Source of the DNA: Heligmosomoides polygyrus polygyrus
Lineage: Eukaryota; Nematoda; Chromadorea; Rhabditida; Heligmosomidae
Direction of reading: 5' to 3'
Assembly: GCA_947396885.1 (NCBI GenBank)
Contig: OX377205.1
Coordinates: 55,350,676 to 55,414,675 of the forward strand
Length of the DNA stretch: 64,000 bases
The notes beneath the pieces are model-generated. The model was not told the origin of the DNA, ran no database searches, and was given only the letters and a program-made list of their open reading frames with translations. Shown piece by piece: positions 45,280 through 54,958 of this stretch (the first letter of the stretch is position 1; each line of letters begins with the position of its first letter). The translations under genes and the position numbers were made by a program.

Positions 45280-47100
45280 GGCGAAGTTTCGGCGAGCTTT
45301 GCGGATGCTCACAAGGAAAGTTTTCCAACTCAAGGTGAGCTTTTGCGATGCTATTTTAATGGAATATAGGGCCCTGTAAGCGGTGTCCAGAACCACAGTT
45401 GGCTTTACTGAACGCTTTTTTATAGACCTGAAAAGGAGGTCTGAAAGCGTGCATGCAGAGTCCGCGTACTACCGATATTTTTGCACATATTAGTTTGTTG
45501 TTATTACGCTTTCTCACGATCACAGCAGTCAATTTAGACCATCAGTGCTTAAAACAAGTCAAAGCGGTCTATTTGCGCCTTCAGGTGTGCTAGTTTTTCA
45601 ACAGTACCATATCATTTCCCTGGAAATAAAAAGTCCTGTCCTGCTCTCCCCTTTTAGTTAACAGCGATGATAGAAATCTATGAAACAAGGAAATCACAAA
45701 CGCTTGTTCTATCAACAGCATCTTAAACAAAAGCCAGTAAGGAACAATCTTCTCCCTGCTTCTTCCTCACAAGGAATGACCACTTGCTCTTCGTTGAACG
45801 CGTAACCTGTGGGTGTAGTAAGGGGTCCTGGGTGAACATCACGTATCTAGATGCCACCCAAGCCTATGACAGACACCGGAGCGAAATAGAACGACATCCT
45901 TCCTCTGCCCCACGATAGAAATTAAGGGCCTGCTGTAACTGTACGAACGATAACCACTCTACAATCAGTGCTGTGAGAAATTACAAGGGGATGCTCTTGC
46001 ACAGGGCCTTTTCTTCCGCAACGTGCTTGCCATCAGAGAGGACGGATTTCTCTAACGATGATTTTTCACTGTTGTCTTCCCCTCCCCTAATCTGAACCAC
46101 ATCTTCTTCCTGACAATTGACATCTCCATATATGGAGTCCAGGAGTCCTTTTTATGGCATTCCTTCCGCAACCGCAACCCTCTCCCCTTGTCGGAGAAGT
46201 GAAATCCGGTGTGAAAGTGGAAAGTAATCGGACGACAACACGTTCAGGTGAGAGCGACATTTTTAGCACACTTATGTACCGATAATGGGCGCGTGTAGCG
46301 CAGTCGGAGAAGGTGCGACTGCCGCGTGCACCCGATACCAGGTTTCTGGTTAGGATTTCCCGCCCAGGCCAACCAAGCCTTCCATCCCTCCGGGGTCGGT
46401 AAATTGGTACCAGACTTGTCTGGGAAGGATAAAGCGCTGACCTGTTCATCGGCTGGCCACCGCAAGTCATTGTATGGCCAAATACGCATATTGTCGCCTT
46501 CATGACATCCCGTAGAAGTAGAATGCGCTGGCGCATATCAGAAGGAAATGAGTAACGCCGTCCTTTATCCTTTATCCTTATCCTTATGTACCGATATGGC
46601 CCGGGTCCATAATATTTAACCATAAGATACGCGTATTTGTGTGCAGTTACGGTACTATTGGTGATATGGTGGTGGTGCAGATAGGCATTGTTGAAAAACT
46701 AGCACATATGAAGGCGCAAATGGACAGCCTTCTTGATTTGTAAACATCTATGGTCAAAAGTTGATTCCTGTAATCGTGAGAAAGCGTAATAACAACACAC
46801 TAATATATGCAAAAATGTCGGGAGTACGCGAACTCGAACTCAAAACCCCATCGGCGTGCTTCCATGAGGCGGCACTCCTACCAGCTGCGCCGCCGAGGCA
46901 CATTTCATGGGGTGTCGTAGGGGTTGATGATAGTTGCGCGCACGCTCTCAGACTTCCTTTTAGGTCTTTAAAAAAGCGTTCAGCAAATGCTAACTGTGAT
47001 TCTGGACTCCGCTCAAAGAGCCCTATCAAAATAACATCGCAAAAGCTTACCTTGAGTTGGGAACCTTTCCTTGTCAGCCCTGCCTTTACAGCTTCAGCCA
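45280..47100. repeat. foldback with tRNA-like segment and an inserted SINE
   Basis: Arms 45320-45610 and 46640-47060 are inverted (GCTTTCTCACGATCACAG, CTAGTTTTTCAAC, GCGCAAATGGAC-like). The right arm carries a tRNA-like unit on the - strand (about 46830-46905: GGCGCAGCTGGTAGGAGTG, then GAGTTCGAGTTCGCG). The loop holds a SINE (46285-46583). Arm sequence is shared with 34353-34450 ('gtgagcttttgcgatgc'). Confidence 0.7.
46285..46583 (+). mobile_element. tRNA-derived SINE, copy 2
   Basis: Matches 10070-10365 closely over its full length, with a TTTATCC/TTATCC tail. It is flanked by a perfect 13-bp duplication TTATGTACCGATA (46272-46284 and 46584-46596), indicating a relatively recent LINE-mediated insertion. 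Confidence 0.92.
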
Positions 47101-47179
47101 ACGCTTGCACTCTTATATGCTTAAAATCCTTGATTGCCTCTGCATAGCTTCGCAAACTCCTTCAATTCACCAGACTTCA

Positions 47180-47757
47180 ATTGGTAGTTGCCTAACGCTC
47201 CTGCTCCTCCATCCCTCCGTTTCAGCTCGAGTTTCCCGAGACAGACGTCTCTTGGTGCTCTTCAAGCTCCTGACTCACCAATCATGTGGAGGCGATGCAC
47301 GATGCGGTAGTATTCCTCGTCGATGTTGCGCATGACGGTGCCTTCCCAAAGGCTGCAAGTGGAGAGCAGAGTCTCTGTTTATGGCCGTTCTAGAACTCCT
47401 GTTCCTGAACTTTACGAGCTTCTTGGCGCGAAAAGTGGAGGTTGGCGCGAAGATAGTCCCGTGTAAAACTTGGCGCAACGGACATGTGGGTCAGGTAATA
47501 TTTGCGGTTAGTCGATCTTACTGTGAAGCTGGCCGCCGGAGAATCTCGGATTCATCGTAGAGCGGAATGCTTCTTAACTAAAAGTTTCCATGGTGGTCTT
47601 GATTGACATGATAAACTCAGACAGCCTTTCACCTTGCTCGTTCTACTACAAACTGTGGATCCCGATGTGAAGTTCTTCAGGCGATCTTTGGGGCGCGATC
47701 TTGGCATTGATGTCGCCGATAACGCCTTGTAGAATGTGTGGCCGTCTTTAATCAAGG
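47180..47757 (-). pseudogene. RTE-B LINE fragment 4 (endonuclease)
   Basis: On the - strand, across frames: GDINAKIAPRSPEELHIG-like, SRTSKVKGCLSLSCQSRPPW region, then RQVLHGTIFAPTSTFRAKKL. The last is a frameshifted form of the FYTGSDHRLLRA endonuclease block of RTE-B. Only the endonuclease survives. The fragment ends where the maT relic begins. Confidence 0.65.
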
Positions 47758-48995
47758 TGTTTCAAAATAACGTGATGAAGGCTTTTTAATTATAACTATG
47801 CAACAATTGACAACTTTACAAATCAATTTATAGATAACAGCGATATGGACACTAGGCAACATTATATTAGTCTGGATTCGAAGTGGCCTCCCTTGGTGCG
47901 AATACCGAAGTCAAAACGCTTGGTGACGTTTTTGGCGATGGGCCGCAGGTCATGTGGAGACAGTCGTTCCCGCTCCCAACGCAGAGATGTCTTCTTGGCC
48001 TCTAGGTTGTGCACTTGACACAGACCCCTTCAAATTGGTCCACGCTCTGTAGTTCGTCGGATTCAAATCCGGGGAGTGCGGTTACCATTCCGCAGACATG
48101 ACGAAGTCCTGAAAATTGGCCTTGCACTATGCTTGCGTGCTTTTCGCCCTGTGTGCAGGGATTGAGTCTTCTTGAAACGTCCACTGCGCATCGCTGAAGT
48201 GCTGCTGAGACCAGATAAGTGCCACAGCCTCGAAAATGTTCCGTCGGTACACATCTTGATTTATTTTTACTCATTCGTCCACAAAAGGCACGGGGTCTTT
48301 CCGTAGGTGTAGATTCCACCCAAACCATGAGCGCCTGCGGATTTTGACGATGTTCGGCGATGGCAAAGTTCGCTGGATCCTCTCCAGATCAGGTCATACC
48401 GTGTTAGAGGTTGTAAGCCTCTACGGTGAATAGCTGAGCAGTTTCGTTCCCACCCGCGACCTGCGGCCCGAAGGTTGAGCTGGCTGTATCGATGGAACCG
48501 TTCGCGCTTCTTGTTTTCTTGCTCATCAGGAGCTGGACTTTATGGAACTTGTAGAGGTCGAGTCCGTGTTTCCTTCTGGCTATTCGATGCACTGGTGTGC
48601 AACTGACACAGATATCATTGGCGAGTTTTTCAGGAGATCCTCAAATTTAGGATTTTCGCTTTTCGATGATTTTCCGAGTCTGCGGCGTATTGACAGTGCG
48701 ATTTTTTCCTTCTCCTGGACAATCACCTTCATTGCCAAGCTCCTTACATCGACGAATTTCTGTGGAGACAGTCGACTGAGCAGGTTAACGATATCACATT
48801 GACGCTTTCCTCGACGATGAAGCTCCAAAATCGCAGTGCGATGGTCTGAAATCGTAGCGATAGGAAAACTGTACTTTAAAAATTATAACACGGACAGAAA
48901 AATACGCACAAAAAAATGGCGCCGTTTCCGCTATGCTGCAGATCGATGCCATCGTTTGGGAGAACGTCAAAACTTCATCACGTTATTTTGGAACA
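47758..48995 (-). pseudogene. maT-like transposon relic, near full length
   Basis: Termini TGTTTCAAAATAACGTGATG and the inverse of TGTTCCAAAATAACGTGATG. On the - strand: an N-terminal helix-turn-helix (MELHRRGKRQCDIVNLLSRL), ARRKHGLDLYKFHKVQLLMS, AQLFTVEAYNL region (the FTDE Asp block is lost), MVWVESTPTERP, then C-terminal sequence homologous to 41607-41700 (SKWPPLVRIPKSKRL). Multiple frameshifts. The 1238-bp length suits a maT element. Confidence 0.85.
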
Positions 48996-49059
48996 ATGCA
49001 GCTCCACATAGGGGGCTTCGATCTCTTCGTTGTTGTGTTCAGATGTTGGACTGTACGTG

Positions 49060-49198
49060 AGGCCTTTGTCATACCATCGCTCACCCCTAGCGACGCCTAA
49101 TGATATGCACCCATATCGATTCCATCGCGCCGCCCGATCGATATGGGAGCCTATCATTAGGCGTCGCTCGGGGTGAGCGATGGTATGACAAAGGCCTG
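49060..49198. mobile_element. 139-bp palindromic MITE, copy 1
   Basis: GGCCTTTGTCATACCATCGC facing its inverse, with CGCCTAATGATA..CCCATATCGA and a short central loop. A second copy is at 55624-55765. The ends are almost perfect inverted repeats across the whole element, so the transcript would be one hairpin. Confidence 0.8.
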
Positions 49199-49204
49199 AG
49201 GGGT

Positions 49205-49700
49205 GGTACGGAGCATAGCTTCAGTCGCAGACGTCCGATTGGGTTTGTCAGAGACTCGTACGAATCGATGTTCATGTTTAGTGCTTGTTGACGAGAACAA
49301 CAACGCCACCTGCTCCATGCCGTCGCATGTTCCGAAGAAAATTTCTTCTAGGTGTAGGAGGCGAGAGGGGGGGGGGGGCTTGCATCATCAGGTCCTCGAC
49401 GGGTTCTTCCGTGCGGACGTTGTAAGTGTAGATCGTCATCCTAGTCCTCAATTTGTGCGGGCTGGTTACGCCCTGAAGCTCTAGCAGCCTCTCTGCACTC
49501 ATCCTACCCATCGTTGCAGATATGAGGGATCTGTTGAGGTCAGGGGAATGAGGCTCTTTAGTGTTGCTGTGTTTGACTGTAATACGAGTAGCTAGGCAGG
49601 CTCCGTCGTGCGGGCTCAGGACTCCGCGCAGTCAGCCACACTTCCGGAACGGACGGTGCGAGACCTTGCTGGTGGCCTCGAATCGCCATTCGATCTACTC
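49205..49700. other. unassigned intronic sequence
   Basis: A G11 tract near 49367-49377 is the only clear feature. No DOT1 exon seen. Confidence 0.3.
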
Positions 49701-49704
49701 AAGG

Positions 49705-49764
49705 TTTTGACCGGTCGGCCGATGTGTAGGATACTTTTGGCCGGTCGGCCGATGTGTAGGATAC
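49705..49764 (+). repeat. 30-bp direct repeat x2
   Basis: Two tandem copies of TTTTGRCCGGTCGGCCGATG followed by TGTAGGATAC. Confidence 0.85.
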
Positions 49765-49769
49765 AATCC

Positions 49770-50925
49770 TCACAGACGCGAGCGCACTCGCGCACTCTGT
49801 GCATAGACATGCTACGCCCACTGAAGGTGTGAGCCGACCAGCAACAGCACGAGCGATGACTCCACCCCTGTATACCAACAGCCTCTCTGGGCAGAACCCG
49901 GTCGCATTTGGTTGATAATTCATTCCTCTATTGACCACTTGCGCACACAACGTGGCTCTGCAATAGGCGGCTCGAAATCCCCCTAACAAGAGGCTCAGAA
50001 GACTAAAGAGGGAGCTGCGCGGTAGCAGGGCACGAGTCGGTGGATCAGCTGACGATTGAGAGGAAATTTGGATGTAAATAATAGAGAACGGTGAAGAGGA
50101 TCCCGGTTGCTCCAGACCTGGAATCAAAGTCCGGGTACCCGTCCATGTTTGGCTTTCAGTGAATGCCACGAGTGTAAACTATGGATGTCTTATTTGTTTG
50201 TCAACCAAGACTGATCTCGGCTTTATTCAGGCGAAGGCCTTTCGGCGTCTTCGCCTTCTTAACCTGAAGATGTCGTAATCATTTGAGACACTACTCCTCC
50301 AAACACTATTTTATCTTACAGGATACTTTTCTGGAGGAGATTAGGGGTGGTCTTCGGCGGTAGGGGGTAGATGTCGCCCACGTTTTGTTCAGCTGCTGGT
50401 GATTTGTATTTGTACTAAGGTAAGGACTTGTAAGGTTCGTTGTGTTTTGCAGTCTTCAGCTCGGATTTTGTATCATCGTGTCGAGGCCAAAACTGGAGAG
50501 CGCAATGAAGGGGCCAGTTGCCAGGCATTCCTCACTCAGTAATCGAGTAAATTAACTCTGTCAGGATCTCTCGTTTCCGTCCCAAGCGTGCCTTTGAAGG
50601 AAAATGAAATTTTGGTGAAGCGCTCCATATATGGACACTAATCGCTAAAGCCCAAGATGTAATAGGCGCATATACAAACAAAGCATCGTTCCGGAGGATG
50701 AACAAGTAAGTGCATTGAATTGAAAAATCGCGCAAGTGTCTTTTTTTTACAGAGAGTTTTTGGCGTACACTGAAGTGGTTAATGACATCATCCTTGTTTC
50801 TTCTTCTCCTGTGAATTCGCATTGTGTCAAGTGATACCGTTGTTGCCCTCACGTCTTTCACACAATAAGCATTTTGAGCGATCGAAAACGTCTTGTTACT
50901 AACCACGATTTTATGCCTTCAAATT
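49770..50925. other. mostly unassigned; last part of DOT1 intron D-E
   Basis: A 156-codon - strand open stretch (49699-50169) is unrecognised and runs through the direct repeats, so I do not call it. A hammerhead-like motif is at 50229-50262 (-). An exon-like block ending SIVPEDEQ before GTAAGT at about 50707 is a possible alternative exon, but exon D already joins E. Confidence 0.3.
50229..50262 (-). ncRNA. hammerhead-ribozyme-like motif
   Basis: On the - strand: GTTAAGAA, stem GGCG-AAGA-CGCC, GAAAGGCCTTCGCC, then TGAATAAAGC. It keeps GAAA after stem II but lacks the CUGA box, and an AATAAA signal follows as in Penelope-like 3' regions. Confidence 0.3.
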
Positions 50926-50928
50926 CAG

Positions 50929-51085
50929 GAGGCCACTATCATCTTCATAAACAACTACGCGTTTGAACCGAGTTTGGATTTGCATATCAAGAACATGCTG
51001 GCGGATTGCCATGCTGGAACTCGTATTATTTCCACCAAAGCTTACGCGACCGGTACGAAACGCGTCAATATGCGAAATCTTGGAG
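50929..51085 (+). CDS. DOT1 exon E (NNxAF active-site loop)
   Basis: 52 codons plus one base between AAATTCAG and CTTGGAG|GTGGGT. Encodes EATIIFINNYAFEPSLDLHI, KNMLADCHAGTRIISTKAYA and TGTKRVNMRNLG. INNYAF is the DOT1 NN(F/Y)AF motif whose second Asn binds SAM and lines the active site. It ends in phase 1 and joins exon F (G|AT = Asp) to give NLGDVESIM, matching the family NLSDIGTIM. Confidence 0.95.
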
Positions 51086-51172
51086 GTGGGTGAAAGAACT
51101 CTCGAGAACTGCAAGGATTCACTGAATATAGGAACTAAGAAAGTTTAAATGTTCGCTGAGTATCCAATTTAG

Positions 51173-51279
51173 ATGTTGAGTCCATTATGGAGGTCACTCA
51201 GCTAAAGACCGTGAAGCAACCTACCTCATGGACTCCGAATACTGTTCCATATTTTTTGCACACCGTTACCCAAAACAAG
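51173..51279 (+). CDS. DOT1 exon F (substrate-channel motif)
   Basis: Two bases plus 35 codons between CAATTTAG and AAACAAG|GTTTGT. Encodes VESIMEVTQLKTVKQPTSWT then PNTVPYFLHTVTQNK. This matches the family SWTGKPVSYYLHTI; the aromatic after the Pro-Val-Ser position is conserved here as PYF. It ends in phase 0. The upstream intron is 87 bp. Confidence 0.95.
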
Positions 51280-51406
51280 GTTTGTCGTTTGATTTGTGCA
51301 GGCATGTTACTTAGTTTTTACGTTGGTAGGTATCAGTTCATATTGCTTTAAAAACCGGAAAATTCTGTTGTTTTCTCTTTTTATTACTGGAAGTACTTGC
51401 TAACAG

Positions 51407-51450
51407 GTTGGCGCTGAGTGGTTTCAGAAGAAGGTCACATCGGTTCACAA
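51407..51450 (+). CDS. DOT1 exon G (probable)
   Basis: 14 codons plus two bases between CTAACAG and CACAA|GTGAGT. Encodes VGAEWFQKKVTSVH, placed where DOT1 proteins have (I/L)LENYF. An alternative acceptor (GGTTTCAG, 51426) would give a shorter exon in a different phase. It ends in phase 2, so at least one further exon lies downstream. I did not find it before 64000. Confidence 0.65.
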
Positions 51451-51679
51451 GTGAGTATGATAAAAGTGACCCAGCGTGGTCTAGCACAAGAGCATGGCAC
51501 AACAGTAATTGCCATGAAATTTCTGTTTTCCTGCATCATAACACACGCAAAAATGGTGCCAAACTAAGCCCATGAACCAACACGCAGTATCTCATCGTCT
51601 CCTCTCAATGCTATGAAGGAGTAGCTTGTACCTGAAAGCTAAATTGAGGTTTATTGCTTATAACCCGACTTAACACGTG

Positions 51680-51945
51680 GTCATGTACTTCGAATCGGGG
51701 TTCTTAGTTCGGATTACCCGCCTAGGTTGGCCAAGTCTTCCATCCCTTCGGGATAGGTGAATTAGCGCCGCATTTGTTTCGGGATGATGGCTGACCAAAC
51801 CGTGGCTTATTCATCGACTGAGCACCACAAGTAATTGTATACAGAGATATGCATTCGGATTGCCTCTGCAATATCCCATAGAATAAGAATGCTTGTCTTA
51901 CAAATGGATCCATTAACGCTGTGCTTTATATTTCGCCATTTTATC
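51680..51945 (+). mobile_element. degenerate SINE copy 3 (head truncated)
   Basis: Shares with the SINE at 10070 the order TTAGTTCGGATTACCCGCC, CTTCCATCCCTTCGGG, TTCATCGACTGAGCACC, GCAATATCCCATAGAA. It ends TTTATATTTCGCCATTTTAT. The A-box end is missing. Its 3' half is included in a 213-bp tandem duplication. Confidence 0.75.
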
Positions 51946-52241
51946 CTGGCCTAGAAGTGTAAATTGAACAACAAAGAGTAGATTTAGTATATAGTTTCTT
52001 CATGGTACTCGAGAGGCTAGGATGCAACTGTATTGTATACAGTTGCATTGTATACAGAGATATGCATTCGGATTGCCTCTGCAATATCCCATAGAATAAG
52101 AATGCTTGTCTTACAAATGGATCCATTAACGCTGTGCTTTATATTTCGCCATTTTATCCTGGCCTAGAAGTGTAAATTGAACAACAAAGAGTAGATTTAG
52201 TATATAGTTTCTTCATGGTACTCGAGAGGCTAGGATGCAAC
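51834..52241 (+). repeat. 213-bp tandem duplication
   Basis: 51834-52028 recurs essentially unchanged at 52047-52241 (offset 213), separated by an 18-base spacer TGTATTGTATACAGTTGC. It covers the SINE 3' half and unique flank. The near identity suggests a recent event. Confidence 0.92.
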
Positions 52242-52556
52242 GCTTGTGATATGCAGTGTAAAAGGTGGAATTTAGACCATGCGGCTCTCCTTCTTGAAAG
52301 TTTGATGTTAGTAGCTGGAGCCGCATTCCTGATGTTTAGACGCCTCTTTTCCCCATCAAATGCCTTATCGGAGTTGAACCCAGCCATCTTCAAGTAGAAA
52401 AAACATTGCATTGCACCAATCTGCAACTGGGCCTTGATGTTTGTGGGATACTGCAGCGTGCGGCTGCTACAGTTGCGTCGTGGACCACGTGAACATTCGG
52501 TCGAGGCGCGCAACTGCCCTGAGGCTTGTATGCCCGCAATGGCTGTCCCCGCAAGC

Positions 52557-52640
52557 GGATCGTGGCGCAGTGGATAGTGGCGCATCGCCTGATGCGATGG
52601 AGGTCGGGGCTTCGGTTCTCCCACGGTGCAGCGTTTTTGC
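52557..52640 (+). repeat. tRNA-like segment
   Basis: GATCGTGGCGCAGTGGATAG (A-box-like) and GGGGCTTCGGTTCTCCCAC (B-box-like), with no convincing acceptor stem. A 230-codon - strand open stretch (52154-52846) runs straight through this and the duplication, so I do not consider it a gene. Confidence 0.55.
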
Positions 52641-52943
52641 ATTTCAACTGACTGATTGAGATTTGAGGTGTTTTGACGTCTACACAATTTGCTGGCGTTT
52701 TCTGCGCATTTTTCCAGCTGGATGCGCTTCTGCGCTTGAATAGCGCAGAACTCAATTGCGGACTTCCCCTGGGCGACGAAAGCAGTTTCCACATGAGCAA
52801 CTTGGATGCTCCACCCTGGAGTACCTTCCCTTGTCTGGTTTGTCATTTCCTAGCTAAACCTCCACAGATGAACTCATATTGTGGAAACAACAACAGTAAA
52901 ACACTACAACAGGCAGGACATGATGAATAAGTGACAACATGTC

Positions 52944-52968
52944 GGGGGGAGGGGGGGGGGGGGGGGGG
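52944..52968 (+). repeat. G tract (G6-A-G18)
   Basis: Longest of several mono-G tracts in the window. Able in principle to form G-quadruplexes. Confidence 0.95.
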
Positions 52969-53159
52969 CTAAAGGAGCAGGGCGCTCGAAAGTTTCCGCG
53001 TTCCATCGCTAATCGGCGTAGGGCCCAGTTGCAGATTGATGCAATATAATTGCATTCCTGCAATTCTAGATGTAATGTAGGCCAGCGCAGCTTTTGTCAC
53101 CGTCGTCAATGTCTTGAGATGACGTCGGAATCCCGATATTTCATCCAATGACGAGAATC

Positions 53160-54958
53160 GCGAGTTCTCGACTATCAGAGCAACATCGAACCTCTGCAGC
53201 ATGGTGTCGTTGCGAACGCAGTTTCTCGTCCGTCCATCGCAGTATTTTCGTCTCCATCCCACGTTCTTGATCCAAACGCGTGTCTGCGCTACCCACACCA
53301 TCTTCGTTTCTAATACGGTGAGGCGCCCTACAGTTTCTTTTGTCGCGGGCAGGCAATCAGAGACGTATATAACTGCCTTTCGGGCGAGTGCTCCGTAAAT
53401 CTTCGACTTGAGGCACTCGGGTTACCTACTATCATAGAGCATTCCCGGGCACCACTTTGATCACGCCGAGTTATGAGTTCGTTGCCATCTACCGCGATTG
53501 CTGATCCTACATACGTTAGAGCTGAACTGCATGCTGGCACACCATCGTTTATGGAGCGGAGCGGAGCGTAGCGAGGCTCCTTTTCGTCGGTCGTCAGCTA
53601 CTCGATTTTGTTAACGATGAACTAGAGTCCAAACTTCTCGGAGTTATCCACCAAGCGCCTGACGCTGAAGTTCAGTCTTGTTGTAGCTAGTTAGCGAGAA
53701 TTACATTATAAGCATAAAGAAATTGCAAAGAATTGGTCGTTGTAGATCTCATGATATGGCATCCTTAACGACGATAAGAGGTGAGGGGACAACGCAGACC
53801 GTTGATGTACTCCGGCAGATATGCGAAGCAGCCATCGACTCTGCAGCTTGCATTCTTTGGGCAGCAGTAGAGTACTCCTTCCTCTAGCATCGGCTTCTGT
53901 TTCTCGTGGTGTTTTTCTATTAATAGGAGAACGGCGCATATGCCATTGACGGTGCTACAGCCAGCTGCGAAGCCGTACTTATTGGTGGAAAGTTCAGTCT
54001 TGTTGTAGCTAGCTAGCGAGAATTACATTATAAGCATAAAGAAATTGCAAAGGATTGGTCGTTGTAGATCTCATGATATGGCATCCTTAACGACGATAAG
54101 AGGTGAGGGGACAACGCAGACCGTTGATGTACTCCGGCAGATATGCGAAGCAGCCATCGACTCTGCAGCTTGCATTCTTTGGGCAGCAGTAGAGTACTCC
54201 TTCCTCTAGCATCGGCTTCTGTTTCTCGTGGTGTTTTTCTATTAATAGGAGAACGGCGCATATGCCATTGACGGTGCTACAGCCAGCTGCGAAGCCGTAC
54301 TTATTGGTGGAAAGTTCAGTCTTGTTGTAGCTAGCTAGCGAGAATTACATTATAAGCATAAAGAAATTGCAAAGGATTGGTCGTTGTAGATCTCATGATA
54401 TGGCATCCTTAACGACGATAAGAGGTGAGGGGACAACGCAGACCGTTGATGTACTCCGGCAGATATGCGAAGCAGCCATCGACTCTGCAGCTTGCATTCT
54501 TTGGGCAGCAGTAGAGTACTCCTTCCTCTAGCATCGGCTTCTGTTTCTCGTGGTGTTTTTCTATTAATAGGAGAACGGCGCATATGCCATTGACGGTGCT
54601 ACAGCCAGCTGCGAAGCCGTACTTATTGGTGGAAAGTTCAGTCTTGTTGTAGCTAGCTAGCGAGAATTACATTATAAGCATAAAGAAATTGCAAAGGATT
54701 GGTCGTTGTAGATCTCATGATATGGCATCCTTAACGACGATAAGAGGTGAGGGGACAACGCAGACCGTTGATGTACTCCGGCAGATATGCGAAGCAGCCA
54801 TCGACTCTGCAGCTTGCATTCTTTGGGCAGCAGTAGAGTACTCCTTCCTCTAGCATCGGCTTCTGTTTCTCGTGGTGTTTTTCTATTAATAGGAGAACGG
54901 CGCATATGCCATTGACGGTGCTACAGCCAGCTGCGAAGCCGTACTTATTGGTGGAAAG
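53160..54958 (-). pseudogene. RTE-A LINE copy 5, degenerate and partly amplified
   Basis: On the - strand, across frames, the left part reads LPATKETVGRLTVLETKM, KYCDGRTRNCVRND, then SSALTYVGSAIAVDGNELIT. These match the RTE-A ECWPATKEVETRLSVMETKM and FKYLGSAIASDGG blocks. The RT portion upstream (EKHHEKQKPM..GVHQRSALSP) lies in a 322-bp unit present four times. The YADD box falls in a deleted or diverged region. Confidence 0.75.
53669..54956. repeat. 4 x 322-bp tandem array derived from LINE RT
   Basis: Four almost identical units with period 322 (starts 53669, 53991, 54313, 54635). Each has the same 77-codon - strand open stretch containing GVHQRSALSPHLLSSLRM (RTE GVHQGSALSPLLF). The first unit has two or three differences (TAGTTAGC, AAGAATTGG) and units 2-4 are nearly identical, so expansion is recent. 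Confidence 0.96.

Larger units (their letters stand above)
28359..51450 (+). other. DOT1-family histone H3K79 methyltransferase gene (partial, 7 exons found)
   Basis: Seven exons together encode most of the DOT1 SAM-dependent catalytic fold. In order: VYGETSYEQM (D1 loop), FLDLGCGVGQLV (SAM motif I), GIEINDLPARYG (acidic motif II), WMKWWKKKCRPFQLIHGDML, IFINNYAFEP (NNxAF active-site loop), GTRIISTKAYA, and SWTPNTVPYFLHTV near the substrate channel. Every exon junction is GT..AG and in phase. DOT1 enzymes methylate nucleosomal H3 Lys79 and use a seven-beta-strand fold, not a SET domain. Nematodes carry several dot-1 paralogues, so I give no symbol. Introns C-D and D-E total about 21.7 kb and are almost entirely transposons. 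N- and C-terminal exons are not identified. The conserved motifs argue for a functional gene. Confidence 0.92.

Noticed and set aside
49699..50169. 156-codon - strand open stretch
   Set aside because: It contains the tandem 30-bp repeat (SYTSADRPKV/SYTSADRSKP) and has no recognisable domain or splice support.
50229..50262. Rho-independent terminator-like GC hairpin
   Set aside because: The context is eukaryotic. The hairpin fits the hammerhead-like/PLE 3' motif better and no T tract follows it as a terminator would need.
50640..50707. Extra DOT1 exon ending SIVPEDEQ before GTAAGT
   Set aside because: Phase would allow it, but exon D already joins exon E with family-consistent sequence, and this peptide has no DOT1 counterpart.
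52154..52846. 230-codon - strand open stretch
   Set aside because: It runs through a tRNA-like segment, a 213-bp duplication and SINE sequence, and the peptide matches no family. A repeat read-through, not a gene.
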